In this document: positions 60,108 to 64,000 of the stretch, piece after piece
Position numbering within the stretch: position 1 is the stretch's first letter
How the letters are laid out: every line of letters starts with the position of its first letter
Assembly: GCA_032622095.1 (NCBI GenBank)
Contig: CP136067.1
Location: forward strand, 195,140,052-195,204,051
Reading direction: 5' to 3'
DNA from: Siphonodentalium dalli
Lineage: Eukaryota; Mollusca; Scaphopoda; Gadilida; Siphonodentaliidae
DNA: 64,000 nucleotides
The notes under the pieces: generated by a model
What the model was told of the DNA's origin: nothing
Seen by the model: only the letters and a program-made list of their open reading frames with translations
Databases searched by the model: none
Translations under genes and position numbers: made by a program

Positions 60108-60648
60108 TATTATTTATATTTATATACTTAAATTCATTATGAACTAGGATTGTCTGTCTTTCCCACTATTTATTCATCTATTTAAATGAACGAATGGAGT
60201 CCAGTTAAGAAAGTTTGAATCCTGTTTTTTTGGAAAACCAAACATTTTGAGAATCCGTTCACGGAGAACGGAAAAAAAACGCAATTTCACAGTTACGTAT
60301 ACACATATGACAAACTGTCTTGTTTAGCTAGTAACTAATGTAGACCTGTCGATTTCAAGAATGATATCTGAAACTAACAATTAAGTTTCGGCTGTGGATA
60401 AGAAATCGACAACACGTCGTTCTACGTTCTACCATAATGATATATTTGTGAGGTTCGGGGGGGGGGGTATTTGTAGCGGTAAGGAAAATGGTAAAACGCT
60501 ATTGAGTATCGGGCTTTTTTAACGTCAACGCTCAGTAACAACGGGCAACAACACTGATTATAGACCAAAATAAATTTCTTGCCAAATTCGGACGTACTAT
60601 ATATATACTCAAGCAGTCGGCAATGTCCGACAATATCCGGGACCAATG

Positions 60649-60712
60649 TGTTCATAAACCTATGAACGACATTGGAAGTGACGTCACGTTGCGTTCATAG
60701 CTTTATGAACGT
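60649..60712. promoter_or_regulatory. Hairpin with central CRE palindrome
   Basis: GTTCATAAACCTATGAACG and CGTTCATAGCTTTATGAAC form an imperfect inverted repeat around GTGACGTCAC (60,678-60,687), a perfect CREB/ATF-type site. No gene start is identified beside it, so regulatory use is unproven. Confidence 0.3.
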
Positions 60713-60799
60713 ATTGGATAAGGGGCGTGTCTACCGTAACGCTATGGGGAAATCGGAAGAGATATTAGGTGTATGTAAATATAAGAACATGTCCTTCCA

Positions 60800-61850
60800 A
60801 TAACACTGGCTGTATTTCTGTAACAACCACTCAAGTTGTGTTCGATCGTGCACACAATGAACACACACGACTAATATAACTAACGAAAAGCATTATAATA
60901 TATATTACTTCCTATTGTCGTAGTTCGGAAGCCTTCCCTGAAACAAAATATCGACATAACATACACGAACATACTTAACCTAACAACAATATCTTTCGTG
61001 TAACAATAAAGCCAAAACCTCAACGCTAGAAAACGTAATATTTTTTAAATCAGAGAACTATTGCTAGGTGAATGATAAATAAAGTATTGCTCAATCATTG
61101 GCACATCATGTGATATATTTTCCGGCACACTGGAAACTTTAAGTCATCAGGCAACTCAGGCAGATCGTACGCATTGGCATTGGATGTATTTAATGTAACG
61201 GACACATGCTTTCAGAAGAGCGTACATGATATCGTGAAGGAATTGGCACGCGTGATTATTATAACTTAGCGAACTCATTATAATACATTTTACTCCATGG
61301 CCATATTGTTTAAAAGACGCCCCATAACGCATAATCAACTCACAACGTATCAATATCATTACTATAACATACATATATCCCTCGTGTAACACTAATTTCC
61401 TAAATTTAACACTAGAAAGGTTACTATTATCCATACCAGAAAAATAGTTCGAGTTGAAAGACAAACATAACAAATTAAATATTATGTACATCGTGTGATA
61501 TATTTCCGCGGCAAAGAAAAGAGAACAAATTATTAAATGCCACAGGCATGTCCTCTGGATAACAATTGTTGTATTTACTGTAACGGCCACTCGATTTGAG
61601 TTAGATCGTACACGGAATCATGTTGCAACCGAAGGAATAACTAATAAAAAGTAACAGTCTCGTTATAATTGATGTTTTCTCCCGGCTATCATGGTTTCAT
61701 ACCAATCACATGAAATGCAAAATCGACTTACCACATAAGAACATCTTTAATGTAACATAAACATATCTTTCATGTAACGAAAATTCAAAACATCGACGCA
61801 CGAAAATGATAATATTTTCCAAATCAAACACATTTTGTAATCTGAAAGAA
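60800..61850. repeat. Diverged ~385-bp tandem repeat, about 3 copies
   Basis: GTAAC-(A/G)-(A/C)-CAC-type starts recur at ~60,820, 61,195 and 61,579; each is followed by a GATCGT-like word, then AACATAAACATATCTTTCNTG-TAAC at ~60,975-61,005, ~61,365 and ~61,750. Copies differ at many positions. Confidence 0.6.
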
Positions 61851-62106
61851 GAACAAGACCCCAGTTACACCCTCTAGATATTTCAGCTTGGTGTTGCGTG
61901 TGTTCACGCACAAACAGCCTCTGTAAACAGCAGCCTTCCCCTTTCGTTACAGTATTGGTCTCTCCTGTAACGTTTTGGCCTGTTACAACAGAGAACGTTA
62001 CAGTAGAGATGTACAGACCATTCTGGTCACGGCATTCAATGAGTTCTCCCTCCAGTATGGCGAAAATAGGGAAGTATAAAATACACCACAGTGGCTTCGG
62101 AAACAT
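61747..62106 (-). CDS. Signal-peptide-like ORF, unrecognised secreted protein candidate
   Basis: A 119-codon minus-strand frame. Its start, MFPKPLWCILYFPIFAILEG, has a short basic n-region and a hydrophobic core, like a signal peptide. Next comes a polar stretch with N-glycosylation sequon NVTG, Thr/Val-rich sequence, and Cys residues (ECRDQNG, GEGCCLQRLF). The C-terminal third overlaps the ~385-bp repeat and looks less protein-like, so a real exon may end earlier at a GT donor. The DNA is full of GTAAC/GTTAC words, so repeat origin is possible. No family recognised. Confidence 0.25.
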   Translation of the reverse strand: MFPKPLWCILYFPIFAILEGELIECRDQNGLYISTVTFSVVTGQNVTGETNTVTKGEGCCLQRLFVREHTQHQAEISRGCNWGLVLLSDYKMCLIWKILSFSCVDVLNFRYMKDMFMLH

Positions 62107-62930
62107 TTATTTGAACTATAATTATATATATGTTATAGCGAACAAACATGCGTTATTTAAAAGACGACTTTGAAAAGTACGCGAGGGGGTCAACCTACCT
62201 ATTATATAATTGTGTTATCGCAAGTTGTTTTTTTATTCAGACGACATGCGTTTCCGATATTGTGATGTACACAGCGTCACGGAGCACAAAATACGAGGAT
62301 TATAAATATCAGGGATACGTCATTATATCAAGTAAATAGCACTTCGTTACATGAGAGACAAAATGCTGAGGTACAAAGTTTCTGAGCAATTTTCACTTAG
62401 TTAAGTTCAATCTTGGGTGTCGTATATGTGACAGTAGTTCATATCAAGAACTAAACTATTGATATGCCAGAGGATTTTCTCGGTGGCATGTAGTTAATAT
62501 ATCGAAATTTCGATTTTAGCCTGTAAAATTTTCCTGGGGACAGGCCATTTTGGTCAAATATGGCCATGAATGAGCCCATTACACACATATGTACCCGAAC
62601 ATCACGCTTATTTGTGTGTGCATGTTATGACAGTGATGGAGATGCACACTGGGAACAATAGTTGGGATCCGCACGTTGCATTATGCACTCATCATCCACC
62701 GAGGACATAAATTTTGACCAAAATTGATATTGACTCGTATACGTACCCTGCAACTAGCATGGGATGATGGGAATCGGCTCGACTTTTTCTTTGTTCGCTT
62801 CCAACTGGCCTATTCAATTAAAAAAACAACTTCTTCGGGAATAATCTAATTTAGCACATAAACAGACAGCTGAACTAAACACCGATAGGCCTACTCGACC
62901 TCGTCCTGTTGGCGGTCCGTTTTCTAGCTA
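62107..62930. other. No gene recognised
   Basis: AT-rich sequence leading to the GC-richer CRE-bearing region; nothing else supported. Confidence 0.4.
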
Positions 62931-62938
62931 AGCCGAAT

Positions 62939-62972
62939 GTCACGCAATGTGACGTATCAAGCTCTGACGTCA
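62939..62972 (+). promoter_or_regulatory. CRE-containing candidate promoter
   Basis: A perfect TGACGTCA (62,965-62,972), with a GTCACGCAATGTGAC palindrome just upstream (62,939-62,953) that contains TGACGTA. It lies ~45 bp upstream of a possible first exon, a usual position for CREB/ATF sites. Inference only. Confidence 0.3.
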
Positions 62973-63015
62973 AACTGTGCGTGCACAACTGTTCATGAAT
63001 ACTCCTGCCTTTCTT

Positions 63016-63128
63016 ATGGCGTCTTGTGTTCTGGTGCTCATTTTTGGTGTTGGCTGTCGCTACTTATATTGTTTTTGGCAAATAAAGGATTCAATTTCTT
63101 TATTTTGGAATACAAGGCACTATCCGAG
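63016..63128 (+). CDS. Possible first coding exon ending at a GTAAGT donor
   Basis: ATG at 63,016 opens a 113-nt frame starting MASCVLVLIFGVGCRYLYCF, hydrophobic enough for a signal peptide or anchor, and running to CCGAG|GTAAGT, a full-consensus donor at 63,129. A CRE lies just upstream. Another frame starting at 62,937 also reads through. No downstream exon was identified, and the family is unknown. Confidence 0.25.
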
Positions 63129-63136
63129 GTAAGTTA

Positions 63137-64000
63137 ACTTTTGTGAGAAACTTCATATTTTATGTGTAAAATTAATAAATCATTTGCCCGATAGTTTTCG
63201 CTAATTAATGTGAACGACAAAGTTCTGAATGTTGGCATGCCGTGCATATTATATACAGTTAAGTTATACCGGTAGCTAACACGTAGAATACTTATATGAC
63301 ATATATATGCATGGAGGGGCACCAAAGCTGATACAAAAATGTTTAGCACTAATTCTGTCAAATTCATTACACGTTCTTCTCCAATGATACGAGGAATCAA
63401 ATCATCATGTGGGTTAAACTTAAAGACACTATAGTATTGTGTGTTTGGGTAAGGTATGGAGAGAGGAGGGGCACTAACATTGATACGAATGTTTTAGTTG
63501 CTGATATCGACCACATGCAGTTCTATAATTTATATAGTCATCTCCATACTTATGGGAGGTCCTTTTCACATTTATTAATATATTTATTTGCGCTTAAGCG
63601 CAAACAAATTGATAGACCATAATTAAGCATAAATAATTTGCGCTTTAGCGCAAATACCTAACACTCCCTTACTTCCTTCCGATTGTGAATGGTTGAATGG
63701 TTGAGTCCATCTCATAGTAAATTAGTATGGGCCCATATGTATCATAGTAGTAGTCCCATACAGACTGGAAAATTGAAGAAAAAACACATTTCCATTTATG
63801 GCTTTATGCATATATTAGCATCTCTCATTCTCTGCATGTGCCTGGTGTCCCAAGAATGGTGCCTCACCCCGGAGCAGCTAGGAGCTCTAGTATATGTTAT
63901 TAAAGCCAGGGACATATCCGGCACAGATATATACCATTTCCATAGCATGGCCATAAACAGGGAATTGTGGGTTACGGGGGGGGGGGTATTTCCCTCATAT
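63137..64000. other. No gene; small palindromes and a G run
   Basis: TTTGCGCTTAAGCGCAAA (63,587-63,604) and ATTTGCGCTTTAGCGCAAAT (63,638-63,657) are two matching short hairpins ~50 bp apart, perhaps ends of a small element. A G run lies at 63,978-63,987. Confidence 0.45.

Overview
This is a window of animal nuclear DNA, AT-rich and mostly non-coding. The only gene recognised with confidence is the 5' half of ARF6, an animal-type ARF-family GTPase, on the minus strand: two coding exons joined by a frame-exact splice. There is no operon structure. Most of the rest is layered repeats: non-autonomous DNA transposons with target-site duplications (TSDs), long inverted repeats, and transposon-borne arrays of ~155-175 bp monomers. 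Satellite-bearing elements with hairpin ends are well known in marine invertebrates, especially bivalve molluscs, so a mollusc or other marine invertebrate is my best guess, but nothing here fixes the phylum.

Layout. 1-1,160: a damaged two-hairpin MITE, a proline-rich coding-like block with a frame change, and a hairpin remnant. 1,613-4,088: ARF6 exons; the 2.3-kb intron holds a ~44-bp minisatellite beside the exon 2 acceptor and a 683-bp tandem duplication carrying two TTAA-flanked MITEs. 4,556-8,380: a PIF/Harbinger-like element with ~440-bp terminal inverted repeats and a second element inside. 9,668-13,245: several nested elements. 15,770-18,320: a TTAA MITE, a two-hairpin MITE and a reversed satellite element. 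20,267-26,438: TTAA elements, a hAT MITE and two more two-hairpin MITEs. 26,454-35,130: two satellite-bearing elements, the first interrupted by an unrelated element of similar design. 35,775-37,979: a decayed ZBED-type hAT transposase. 38,711-45,353: a ~3.03-kb tandem duplication with further satellite elements; another follows to 47,884. 47,902-48,118: an anonymous exon candidate. 48,348-49,283: hAT remnants. 52,694-53,952: an element with 8-bp TSD and a transposase tail. 56,678-58,236: a piggyBac-like element. 58,508-58,559: a 52-bp palindromic MITE. 58,711-59,890: a minisatellite that encodes a Cys/Glu/Val-rich repeat on the minus strand. 60,800-62,106: ~385-bp repeats and a signal-peptide-like ORF. 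62,965-63,128: a CRE next to a possible first exon.

The most unusual content is mobile-element architecture: (i) two sequence-unrelated families sharing one plan (5' palindrome, subterminal repeat, ~160-175 bp array, 3' hairpin containing the inverted subterminal repeat), resembling Helitron2/Helentron asymmetric ends; (ii) one ~70-bp hairpin module carried by several TTAA-flanked families with different ends; (iii) an AAGATGGC-type motif anchoring monomers of unrelated elements.
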